From an uncultured Oscillochloris sp. (GTDB taxonomy: Bacteria; Chloroflexota; Chloroflexia; Chloroflexales; Chloroflexaceae), in contig CAIRFY010000260.1 of NCBI GenBank assembly GCA_903877945.1, positions 1-6,391 of the forward strand: a DNA stretch of 6,391 nt, in the 5' to 3' direction. Under the pieces are notes generated by a model. The model was not told the origin of the DNA and made no database searches. It saw only the letters and a list, made by a program, of their open reading frames with translations. The stretch's first letter is position 1; the number at the start of each line of letters is the position of its first letter. The translations under genes were made by a program, and so were the position numbers. This document shows, in pieces, positions 1 through 5,121 of the stretch.

Positions 1-54
1 GCTGGCAATCAGCGCTATCTATTAGGTCTGCCGCCCTAAAACCTACGTTATTTT

Positions 55-71
55 GGGGGCCGCAGTCCCCC
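55..71 (-). terminator. GC-rich hairpin just past the fbp stop, possible terminator
   Basis: Read on the minus strand, GGGGG and CCCCC arms enclose A-C-TGC-G-G, so a C-G pair can also form beneath a TGC loop. The hairpin begins four bases after the fbp stop codon, where a transcript end is expected. It is followed by CAAAATAA rather than a T tract, so it is not a classical intrinsic terminator; it could instead be an RNA-end stabiliser. The G-rich arm/TGC loop/C-rich arm pattern recurs at 2796-2814 and 5051-5063. Confidence 0.35.
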
Positions 72-75
72 ATGC

Positions 76-2073
76 CTACAACCGGGCGGGCCGGTCACCG
101 TCAGCACCCTCCACCAACACGCCGCTACGGTAGGCGTAGACCAGCTTGCGCAGATCCTCCAGTTGGCCCTTGAGCAGCGCACCGGTATCGGTATTGGCGA
201 TCAGTACGCGCTCTGGGAAGGCTCCGATCTGCTCCGTCTGTGGGGCGATGTCCTGGTGCGTAGCGATCATCTCATCGGCTGACGTGAACGCGCTGTGCGC
301 AGCCAGAATCATTTCGTGAGAATTGCCGATCAGGGTGTAGCCCGCAATGCCAGTCACCGACTGGTAGGGCTTGCTCATCCCCCCATCAATCACGATCAGC
401 TTGCCGTTGCCCATGAGCGGTCGCTCGCCCTTGCGCACCTTCACCGGCGTGTGCCCGTTGATGATCCGCCCGTGATCGGGGTCGCCGCCAAAGGTCGCCA
501 GGACGTGCCGACAGAAATCCTCGTTGTCGCGCAGGTCGTAGTATGCCCCCTTAGCCTCCTCGTGGGTACTCGGGTCGGCCACAAAATAGCGTTCGAATGT
601 GGTCATCCGCAGGCGACCGAAGAGCGGCGAGAGCGGGCCGCACCAGAGGTACCACATCGCGTCCTGGCCGTCCTGGCGGGATTGCGGGTTCTGGCTGAAG
701 TAGGCGGCGCGTGCCATCTGCTCGTAGCGGGACAACAGCGCTGGCCCGGCCAGCCGCTCCTGGCCCAGGGGGAACTCGATGAAGTTGCCGGATTTGTCCA
801 CCGGCAGGCAGCCGTGGAACTTCAGGTTGCCGTCTTGCACCTGGTACATATTGCCGTAGCTGTAGAGGAAGTGGATGTGCTTCTGGAGCTGCGCGGAGTG
901 CTGGAACTGGTAGCGCAGATCCTCCATTACCGCAGCCTCAGCCTCGCTAAGCGCGGCGGTGTCGGCGAGGTCAAGCGTGGGCCAGTAGGTATCGAGGAGC
1001 GGGTGGCTCTTGCCGTAGAGATTCACCGTTCCGGCATCCAGGTTGATCTGGTCGAGCAGGAGCCGGTCATTCATCTCGTACTCAGGGTGGCGGCGAATAG
1101 TCTGCGCATCCAGCTTGAACTGGATGATCGACATCGCCTTGTGCATGCGGGCGACCGAGTCAGGCGTATAGTCCTCGATTACCGGGCCGTGCTTGGGCTG
1201 AAACCGGGCGCAGGGGTCGTCGGCGTAGACCTCGTTGGCGAAGGACATCAGGCCACGGAGGCTGATGTCGTAGCCGTCGAGCAGCGTCTCCAAGTTACCG
1301 TAGCGCAAGGAGATGCGGACGACATTGGCGATGGTGGCGTCGCAGCCGCTGGCGGCGGCCATCCAGATCACATCGTGGTTGCCCCACTGGATCGAGACGT
1401 AGTGGTAGTCGATCAGGCGATCCATCACCTTCTCGGCGGCCGGCCCACGGTCGTAGATGTCGCCCAAGATGTAGAGTCGATCCACCACGAGGTTTTGGAT
1501 GAGGTAGGCCAGGGTGGTGATAGCGCTCTCACCCTCGCCCAGTTCAATGATCGAGGTGACAATACTGCGGTAGTATCGCTCCTTCTGGAGGTGGTCGATC
1601 TGCCCTTCGTCGAGCAACTCCTCCAGAATATAGGCCAAATGCGGATCGAGGCGCTTGCGCACCTTGCTGCGGGTGTACTTCTGGGCCGAGGTACGCACGA
1701 CGCGCACGAGTTGGGCGATGGTGGTGGTCATCCAGTCCTGCGGGTCGCTCAGGGTGCTGAGTACCTGGCGCAGCTTGCGCTCAGGGTAGTAGATCAGCAT
1801 CGCCAGCTCGATCTGCTGCTGGCGCGGCATCTCGATGCCGAAGGTCTGGTTGATCTTCCGTCGGATAGCGCCCGATCCGTGGCGTAGGATGTGATCGAAC
1901 TGCTCGTAGGCTCCGTGGATGTCGGAGATGTAGTGGTCGGTGCCCTTCGGCAAAGCCAGGATGGCGTTCAGGTTAATCATCTCGGTGTGAACATCCGAGA
2001 TGGTCGGGTAGCGTTTGCTGAGAAGTTGGAGCAAACGCAGTTCCTGCGGGTCGTAGGTGGCTGGCACGATCAT
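76..2073 (-). CDS. fbp: Class III fructose-1,6-bisphosphatase
   Basis: Hydrolyses fructose 1,6-bisphosphate to fructose 6-phosphate in the cytoplasm, the committed step of gluconeogenesis (and of any sugar-phosphate regeneration cycle). The 665-residue product matches the Bacillus subtilis class III enzyme (about 670 aa) along its whole length as I recall that sequence. Metallophosphoesterase motifs occur in the family's split arrangement: SDIHG at residues 50-54, GDIYDRG at 204-210, GNHD at 231-234, then after a long family-specific insert NGHTPVK at about 539-545 and IDGG at 562-565. Other conserved blocks are KYTRSKVRK (132-140) and MTTFERYF (490-497). The ATG is preceded by AAAGG with a 7-nt spacer, and the stop is TAG. 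It lies 15 bp downstream of the nitroreductase-family gene and is the last gene of the minus-strand cluster. Class III enzymes are known to be stimulated by phosphoenolpyruvate in Bacillus; nothing here tests that. Complete and apparently intact. Confidence 0.96.
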   Translation of the reverse strand: MIVPATYDPQELRLLQLLSKRYPTISDVHTEMINLNAILALPKGTDHYISDIHGAYEQFDHILRHGSGAIRRKINQTFGIEMPRQQQIELAMLIYYPERKLRQVLSTLSDPQDWMTTTIAQLVRVVRTSAQKYTRSKVRKRLDPHLAYILEELLDEGQIDHLQKERYYRSIVTSIIELGEGESAITTLAYLIQNLVVDRLYILGDIYDRGPAAEKVMDRLIDYHYVSIQWGNHDVIWMAAASGCDATIANVVRISLRYGNLETLLDGYDISLRGLMSFANEVYADDPCARFQPKHGPVIEDYTPDSVARMHKAMSIIQFKLDAQTIRRHPEYEMNDRLLLDQINLDAGTVNLYGKSHPLLDTYWPTLDLADTAALSEAEAAVMEDLRYQFQHSAQLQKHIHFLYSYGNMYQVQDGNLKFHGCLPVDKSGNFIEFPLGQERLAGPALLSRYEQMARAAYFSQNPQSRQDGQDAMWYLWCGPLSPLFGRLRMTTFERYFVADPSTHEEAKGAYYDLRDNEDFCRHVLATFGGDPDHGRIINGHTPVKVRKGERPLMGNGKLIVIDGGMSKPYQSVTGIAGYTLIGNSHEMILAAHSAFTSADEMIATHQDIAPQTEQIGAFPERVLIANTDTGALLKGQLEDLRKLVYAYRSGVLVEGADGDRPARL

Positions 2074-2088
2074 TGTGTCGCCTTTCTT

Positions 2089-2691
2089 TCATTCCCAGCG
2101 CACCACCAGCTCGTCCAGGGGACGACGCGGGCGGCGCACGGGATCTTTTGCGGCATAGCCAATGGGGATGAGGGCGTGAGGGTGCATGGACGGCGCCAGA
2201 TCCAGGGCGGCGCGTACCGCTTCGGGAGAGAAGAGCGGGGCGCACATCCAGCCGGAGTCGAGGCCGAGGGCGTAGGCGGCCAGGAGCATGTTCTGCACGG
2301 CGCAGCCGAGGCTCTGGATGGCCATGGTCGTCTCGGCGGCCTGACGGTCGGCGTCAGGGTAGATGTCAAGATCCTCCAGGTAGAGGCAGGGCAGAATGAT
2401 CACCGGGGCACCGATGATGCGCTCCTGCGATTTGCGGTGGCGTAGGCTAATGGTGTCGGCGTCCTGACCATCGAGGGCAAGTTGGGCGCGCCACTCAACC
2501 CCCATCGCATCGGCCAGGCGCGACTTCAGCTCGGCGCGGGTAATGACCACAAAGCGCCAGGGCTGGCGTCCGTGGGGCGAGGGTGCCCAGCGCGCCGCCT
2601 CAATGATCTGCTCTATCTGCTCGCGGCTCGGCGGGTCGGGCCGGAAGGCGCGCACCGAGCGGCGGCCACGGATGATCTCCATGAAGTCCAT
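2089..2691 (-). CDS. Nitroreductase-family protein like the FbiB C-terminal domain; probable dehydro-F420-0 reductase
   Basis: A 200-residue flavin-binding nitroreductase-fold protein. FMN-contact motifs are RGRRSVR (8-14) near the N-terminus and WAPSPHGRQPWRF (35-47). A PVIILPCL strand (96-103), LGCAVQNMLLAA (128-139) and IPIGYA (175-180) follow, ending in PLDELVVRW. This order and wording fit the C-terminal domain of actinobacterial FbiB, which reduces dehydro-F420-0 to F420-0 with FMNH2. Its upstream neighbour cofE corresponds to the other FbiB domain, strongly supporting the same job. The ATG at 2691 was chosen because AGGTG ends 5 nt upstream and the conserved domain begins at once; a longer frame back to 2787 would translate a palindromic intergenic repeat. 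An ATG three codons downstream (2682) is a lesser alternative. The general fold call is very secure; the F420 role is inference from similarity and context, and a generic nitroreductase remains possible. Confidence 0.88.
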   Translation of the reverse strand: MDFMEIIRGRRSVRAFRPDPPSREQIEQIIEAARWAPSPHGRQPWRFVVITRAELKSRLADAMGVEWRAQLALDGQDADTISLRHRKSQERIIGAPVIILPCLYLEDLDIYPDADRQAAETTMAIQSLGCAVQNMLLAAYALGLDSGWMCAPLFSPEAVRAALDLAPSMHPHALIPIGYAAKDPVRRPRRPLDELVVRWE

Positions 2692-2696
2692 ACCAT

Positions 2697-2701
2697 CACC
2701 T
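2697..2701 (-). promoter_or_regulatory. Ribosome binding site deciding the nitroreductase-family start
   Basis: AGGTG on the minus strand, five bases before the ATG at 2691. It supports that start over the in-frame ATG at 2787, which lies inside a hairpin repeat. Confidence 0.6.
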
Positions 2702-2711
2702 GCCGGTGGGG

Positions 2712-2740
2712 GTGTGGGGGCGGTTTCGCCGCCTCCACAT
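2712..2740. repeat. Imperfect hairpin between cofE and the nitroreductase-family gene
   Basis: Arms 2712-2723 (GTGTGGGGGCGG) and 2729-2740 (CCGCCTCCACAT) pair at 10 of 12 positions around a TTTCG loop. The sequence resembles the inner part of the neighbouring hairpin at 2746-2790 (both have a core of the form ATGTgGGcGG..CCGCC.ACAT), suggesting two diverged copies of one palindromic unit. It sits about 20 bp upstream of the nitroreductase-family start, within the presumed transcript, so it could affect RNA stability or translation. Confidence 0.55.
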
Positions 2741-2745
2741 TTCTC

Positions 2746-2790
2746 TTTATGATCAATGTGGGTGGCGAAGCCGCCTACATCGATCATAAA
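2746..2790. repeat. 45-bp palindromic hairpin repeat
   Basis: Two 21-base arms, 2746-2766 and 2770-2790, match at 18 of 21 positions around a 3-base GAA loop. The outer ends are perfect (TTTATGATC / GATCATAAA). No coding potential is evident. Such a long, tight inverted repeat between co-directional genes is typical of dispersed REP/MITE-like intergenic elements or of an RNA-processing structure. There is no adjacent T run on either strand that would make it an obvious terminator. Confidence 0.7.
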
Positions 2791-2795
2791 GCAGG

Positions 2796-2814
2796 TCTGG
2801 GGCGCAGCCCCAGA
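2796..2814 (-). terminator. Perfect 8-bp hairpin shortly after the cofE stop
   Basis: On the minus strand TCTGGGGC-TGC-GCCCCAGA forms a perfect 8-bp stem with a 3-base loop, starting six bases past the cofE TAA. Position suggests a weak or Rho-assisted terminator, or a 3'-end stabiliser that separates cofE from the next gene. A T tract is missing (ACCTGC follows), so termination is uncertain and readthrough is likely. Confidence 0.4.
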
Positions 2815-2820
2815 GAGATA

Positions 2821-3579
2821 TTACCTGAACAGATCAAACCTCGGGTCGCGCAGCAACTGGCGGGCGCTGGCCGTGTCGCTGGGGCGGTAGGCGTATCCGC
2901 GCACGATTGCCGCCGGTACCGCGTCGATCTTGCCCATCACCAGCTCGGCGGCCCCAGCGATCTCGTCGGCCACAGCGATCAATGTGGCGTGCATGGTGTA
3001 GCCGTAAGGGTCGTCCACTCCGGCGTAGTCGCTCAGGGGCAGCATACCGGCCACGCCAATCGCCACATTCACCTGGCCGTCGCGCCAGGGCCGACCAAAC
3101 GTGTCGGAGATGATCACCGCCGGTGAGACGCCGGTGCGCTCCGCAATGGCAGCACGCAGGTTCGCCGCGCTGCGGTCAGAGTCCTCGGGTAGTAGGCAGA
3201 CCACCCGGCCCCCGGCGACGTTCGACTCATCCACACCGCTGTTGGCGCAGATCATGCCGTGGTGGGTTTCCGTGATCAGCACGCCGTTGGTCATCTTCAC
3301 AATCCGGCGGCTCTCGCGCAGCACCACCTCCTGGAAGTGGGCGTCTTTACGGGCGGTAGCGGCGATCTGGTGGGCGAACGCCGACGGCTCTACCGTCGCG
3401 GGGTCTACTAGGCGTCCCTCGGCCTTGGAGACAACCTTCTGGGTCACGACGAGTACGTCACCGGACTCGATCTTCTTGCCATCGGCGGACACAGCAGCGA
3501 GGATCATTCCGGCGAGGTCGTCGCCGGGACGAACCTCGCCGATTCCACGGATGGGAATAATCCGGATCTCGTCGATCAT
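2821..3579 (-). CDS. cofE: Coenzyme F420-0:L-glutamate ligase (CofE / FbiB N-terminal domain type)
   Basis: Adds L-glutamate residues to F420-0 in a GTP- and divalent-metal-dependent reaction, making the polyglutamyl tail of the deazaflavin cofactor F420. The 252-residue protein is the usual length for stand-alone CofE (about 250 aa). Diagnostic blocks run in order: RGIGEVRPGDDL (11-22), VVTQKVVSKAEGR (44-56), ICANSGVDESN (110-120), ISDTFGRPWRDGQVN (157-171), DYAGVDDPYG (184-193) and DEIAGAAELVMGK (205-217). The acidic and Ser/Thr residues in these blocks form the GTP/metal site in the family. The start at 3579 has GAGG eight bases upstream and begins directly at the conserved domain; an in-frame ATG at 3627 would add 16 residues read through a hairpin and is rejected. 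In Actinobacteria this domain is fused to the nitroreductase-like domain encoded by the next gene here. The stop is TAA. Confidence 0.95.
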   Translation of the reverse strand: MIDEIRIIPIRGIGEVRPGDDLAGMILAAVSADGKKIESGDVLVVTQKVVSKAEGRLVDPATVEPSAFAHQIAATARKDAHFQEVVLRESRRIVKMTNGVLITETHHGMICANSGVDESNVAGGRVVCLLPEDSDRSAANLRAAIAERTGVSPAVIISDTFGRPWRDGQVNVAIGVAGMLPLSDYAGVDDPYGYTMHATLIAVADEIAGAAELVMGKIDAVPAAIVRGYAYRPSDTASARQLLRDPRFDLFR

Positions 3580-3587
3580 GAAGACAA

Positions 3588-3591
3588 CCTC
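3588..3591 (-). promoter_or_regulatory. Ribosome binding site of cofE
   Basis: GAGG on the minus strand with an 8-nt spacer to the ATG at 3579. It fixes the start at 3579 rather than the upstream in-frame ATG at 3627. Confidence 0.6.
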
Positions 3592-3598
3592 AAGGATT

Positions 3599-3637
3599 CT
3601 TTGGTCGTTTGATGCTGGCGGCATCAAACTGCCAAAG
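3599..3637. repeat. Long hairpin immediately upstream of cofE
   Basis: An inverted repeat pairs CTTTGG (3599-3604) with CCAAAG (3632-3637) and GTTTGATGC (3607-3615) with GCATCAAAC (3621-3629). These form 6 bp and 9 bp stems separated by a 2x2 internal loop, capped by TGGCG. On the transcript it would end about seven bases before the cofE Shine-Dalgarno. It has no T tract. It may be a leftover mtnP 3' structure (before the mobile element inserted it was close behind the mtnP stop) or a leader structure controlling cofE. The function is unknown. Confidence 0.6.
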
Positions 3638-3640
3638 GGG

Positions 3641-3654
3641 TGGGTCTACACGTA
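3641..3654. repeat. Left 14-bp target-site duplication of the MITE-like element
   Basis: TGGGTCTACACGTA, identical to 3832-3845 on the other side of the inserted element. On the minus strand it reads as a second copy of the mtnP end (TAC GTG TAG) that is no longer used. Confidence 0.7.
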
Positions 3655-3831
3655 ATACCTTTCAAACAAGCCGATTTATGCCGACCTTGCCCCCTCACCC
3701 CCTGCCCCTCGCCCTCATGGGGCGAGGGGAGATTCCGCACCAGGATGTGTCCGACTCCCCCTCTCCCGCTCAGGGAGAGGGGGCTGGGGGGTGAGGGCTG
3801 AGCGGCGGCAGACTCCTTATTTGAAAGGTAT
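3655..3831. mobile_element. 177-bp non-autonomous MITE-like element with 16-bp terminal inverted repeats
   Basis: Left end ATACCTTTCAAACAAG (3655-3670) and right end CTTATTTGAAAGGTAT (3816-3831) are inverted repeats matching at 15 of 16 bases. The element is bounded by identical 14-bp direct repeats, the hallmark of transposition. Inside are two perfect hairpins: a 10-bp stem at 3705-3714/3720-3729 with loop TCATG, and an 11-bp stem at 3757-3767/3773-3783 with loop GCTCA. Beyond these, the C-rich left half (CCCTCACCCCC) and G-rich right half (GGGGGGTGAGGG) are complementary to each other, so the whole element can fold on itself. No transposase or credible ORF is present, so mobilisation would need a transposase elsewhere. 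It separates mtnP from cofE and could alter transcript passage between them. Confidence 0.75.
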
Positions 3832-3845
3832 TGGGTCTACACGTA
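3832..3845. repeat. Right 14-bp target-site duplication, containing the mtnP stop codon
   Basis: TGGGTCTACACGTA, identical to 3641-3654. Positions 3837-3845 encode the last two mtnP codons (Tyr-Val) and the TAG stop on the minus strand, so the duplication restored the gene end on insertion. Confidence 0.7.
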
Positions 3846-4700
3846 CTTGCCCGTGATCAGCGCGAGCCGCTGCTTGGCCTCGTCGGAGATGTAGTCGCGG
3901 TTCGTGATGATCGCGGTGGCCAGGGCATTGTGGGCAATGCTGGTGAAGTCATCGTCGATCTGATTCACCGCCATGGCCACAATCTGCTGGGAGAGGGTCG
4001 CGTTAGCGTGGAGCACGGCCACCAACGCATCGACGGTCACAGCATCGTGGCCGGGGTGCCAGCAATCGTAATCCGTAACCATAGCCAGACATGCGTAGGC
4101 AATCTCAGCCTCGCGGGCCAGTTTGGCCTCGGGCAGAGCGGTCATACCGATCAAGTCGTGGCCGCGCCGGCGGTTTTCCTCGCTCTCGGCCAGGGTCGAG
4201 AAGGCCGGCCCTTCCATCACCACCATGGTGCCGCCCTTGTGGACAGTGGCCCCGGCGGCCTGTGCGGAGGTGTGGAGGATCTGGCTGAGGTTGGGGCAGA
4301 AGGGCTTGTCGAATCCGATGTGGGCCACAATTCCCTTCTCGAAGAAGGACGCCGCCCGTATGCCCTTGGTGTGGTCGAAAATCTGGTCGGGAACCACCAC
4401 ATGGCCGGGAGCGTAGTCCTCACGCAGCGCCCCGACGGCGCTGACCGCGATCAGGGCGCGGACGCCAAGTTGCTTAAAGGCGTAGATATTCGCCCGGTTT
4501 GGCAGTTCGCTCGGATTGAGGCGGTGGCCGCGCCCGTGGCGCGGCAAAAAGGCGACCCGGCGGTTTGCCAGGGTGCCGATCACAAAGGCGTCGCTCGGAT
4601 CTCCATAAGGCGTCTCAACGCGCAGTTCCTCAACATCGGTGAGTCCGCCCATCGCATAAAGTCCACTCCCGCCGATCACGCCGATGGTGGCCTGTGCCAT
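3837..4700 (-). CDS. mtnP: S-methyl-5'-thioadenosine phosphorylase (MTAP)
   Basis: Phosphorolyses 5'-methylthioadenosine, a by-product of polyamine synthesis, to adenine and 5-methylthioribose 1-phosphate for methionine and purine salvage; cytoplasmic and usually trimeric. The 287-residue protein shows the family-2 purine nucleoside phosphorylase signature: phosphate-binding GGSG (10-13) and LPRHGRGH (52-59), then NRANIYA (68-74), VSAVGA (86-91), MEGPAFST (162-169) and GMTALPEAKLAREAEIAYA (185-203). TDYDCWH (209-215) carries the two aspartates (210, 212) that MTAPs use to recognise the adenine amino group, where 6-oxopurine phosphorylases carry Asn; this favours MTAP over inosine/guanosine phosphorylase. 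The ATG has an excellent AAGGAG with an 8-nt spacer. It heads the minus-strand cluster. Its stop lies inside the target duplication of an adjacent MITE-like insertion, but the C-terminus looks complete. Confidence 0.95.
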   Translation of the reverse strand: MAQATIGVIGGSGLYAMGGLTDVEELRVETPYGDPSDAFVIGTLANRRVAFLPRHGRGHRLNPSELPNRANIYAFKQLGVRALIAVSAVGALREDYAPGHVVVPDQIFDHTKGIRAASFFEKGIVAHIGFDKPFCPNLSQILHTSAQAAGATVHKGGTMVVMEGPAFSTLAESEENRRRGHDLIGMTALPEAKLAREAEIAYACLAMVTDYDCWHPGHDAVTVDALVAVLHANATLSQQIVAMAVNQIDDDFTSIAHNALATAIITNRDYISDEAKQRLALITGKYV

Positions 4701-4708
4701 GCTCTATA

Positions 4709-4714
4709 CTCCTT
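4709..4714 (-). promoter_or_regulatory. Strong ribosome binding site of mtnP
   Basis: AAGGAG on the minus strand, 8 bases before the ATG at 4700; the best Shine-Dalgarno match in the window. No confident -35/-10 pair was found between it and the palindromic element upstream. Confidence 0.75.
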
Positions 4715-4744
4715 AAGTGCTATGACAAGGTTCGTGGATACTTT

Positions 4745-4810
4745 ACAGTTTACGACGCTTGTAGTGGCGGCTTTAGCCGCACAGGCGCTGAAGCGTCCAC
4801 TACGAACTGT
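4745..4810. repeat. REP-like inverted pair (BIME-like) upstream of mtnP
   Basis: Two palindromic units face each other. The left one (4761-4780) has a GTAG head followed by a GCGGC-TTTA-GCCGC hairpin. The right one (4786-4803) is its inverted partner, with a CGCT-GA-AGCG hairpin ending in CTAC. GTAGTGG (4761-4767) pairs perfectly with CCACTAC (4797-4803), and ACAGTT (4745-4750) with AACTGT (4805-4810), closing the whole structure. A GTAG/GGAG tetranucleotide followed by a small hairpin is the established layout of REP sequences mobilised by REP-associated tyrosine transposases (RAYTs). No RAYT gene is in this window. Located 45-110 bp upstream of mtnP, it may displace or overlap its promoter. 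Confidence 0.6.
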
Positions 4811-4943
4811 CACGCTGAAACCTGGCACCTGAAACCTTGTCTATCGCAGAATGTAGCAGAGAGTATAGCGCAAGAATGCAAAATACAAAATGGCACTGCC
4901 ACCCTGCGTTCGCTGTTACCCTATCGTCGTATATAATTCGGCC
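4811..4943. other. AT-richer intergenic stretch with minor repeats
   Basis: No gene was found. It holds a short tandem GAAACCT..CACCTGAAACCT (about 4818-4838) and three degenerate heptads at 4876-4896 (ATGCAAA, ATACAAA, ATGGCAC) resembling the large array in mfd. A perfect TATAAT lies at 4932-4937. ORFs crossing it on either strand have no recognisable family features. Confidence 0.5.
4909..4937 (+). promoter_or_regulatory. Possible sigma70-type promoter directed toward mfd
   Basis: TATAAT at 4932-4937 is a perfect -10 hexamer. With a 17-bp spacer the -35 would be TTCGCT (4909-4914), only three of six matches to TTGACA. Initiation would fall at about 4944, precisely the left edge of the palindromic element, placing that element in a 190-nt mfd leader. 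Weak: this is an AT-rich stretch where chance matches are common. Confidence 0.25.
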
Positions 4944-5045
4944 TATAGCAATCCTCATGGGGTTGTTGTGTGGAGTCAAGGCTTTAGCCGGATAAGGCCG
5001 CCTAAAGGCTCGACTCCTCTTCACAACCCGGATACGATTGCTATA
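4944..5045. mobile_element. 102-bp palindromic MITE-like / paired-REP element
   Basis: TATAGCAATC (4944-4953) and GATTGCTATA (5036-5045) are perfect 10-bp terminal inverted repeats. The two halves stay complementary nearly to the centre, each carrying a GGAG head (4972-4975, and CTCC 5014-5017) and a small hairpin (GGC-TTTA-GCC at 4980-4989; GCC-TAAA-GGC at 5000-5009). The ends begin and finish with TA, compatible with a TA target duplication as made by IS630/Tc1-type transposases, though that assignment is inference. The GGCTTTAGCC core is identical to the one in the nearby element at 4745-4810. No coding capacity. It lies between the possible mfd promoter and the mfd start. Confidence 0.65.
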
Positions 5046-5050
5046 CATAG

Positions 5051-5063
5051 CGGGCTGCGCCCG
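5051..5063. repeat. Small GC hairpin
   Basis: CGGGC-TGC-GCCCG, a perfect 5-bp stem with TGC loop. It is similar in form to the hairpins at 55-71 and 2796-2814 (G-rich arm, TGC loop, C-rich arm on one strand). Confidence 0.4.
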
Positions 5064-5092
5064 GAGCGTGCCGTGCCGTAGGTTATTTTTTA

Positions 5093-5121
5093 GGGCAGGT
5101 CAGGCCGATCCGCCCTTTTTT
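5093..5121 (+). terminator. Terminator-like hairpin plus T6 directly before mfd
   Basis: GGGC-A-GGTC (5093-5101) can pair with GATC-C-GCCC (5107-5115) across an AGGCC loop (eight pairs including one G-T, with one A/C mismatch), followed at once by TTTTTT (5116-5121). This is the form of an intrinsic terminator on the plus strand, ending eight bases before the mfd ATG. As no plus-strand gene lies upstream, it is either an attenuator in the mfd leader, insulation from stray transcription, or chance. An in-frame TAG at 5091-5093 shows the coding region starts after it. Confidence 0.4.

Noticed and set aside
295..1887. 530-codon open frame on the plus strand opposite fbp
   Set aside because: It is fully antisense to a clear class III FBPase and its translation shows no family motifs; long antisense frames are common in GC-rich codon usage.
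2692..2787. N-terminal extension of the nitroreductase-family protein to the ATG at 2787
   Set aside because: The extra 32 codons read through a palindromic repeat and a proline/glycine stretch; the ATG at 2691 has a proper ribosome binding site and starts the conserved domain.
3580..3627. Longer cofE start at 3627
   Set aside because: The added 16 residues are encoded by the leader hairpin and its Shine-Dalgarno; GAGG at 3588-3591 serves the ATG at 3579.
3831..4832. 333-codon open frame on the plus strand opposite mtnP
   Set aside because: Antisense to a well-conserved MTAP, starts inside the mobile element/target duplication and runs into a REP-like palindrome; no recognisable domain.
4800..5081. 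Small frames across the mtnP-mfd intergenic region on both strands
   Set aside because: They are composed largely of the palindromic elements and lack ribosome binding sites or recognisable homology.
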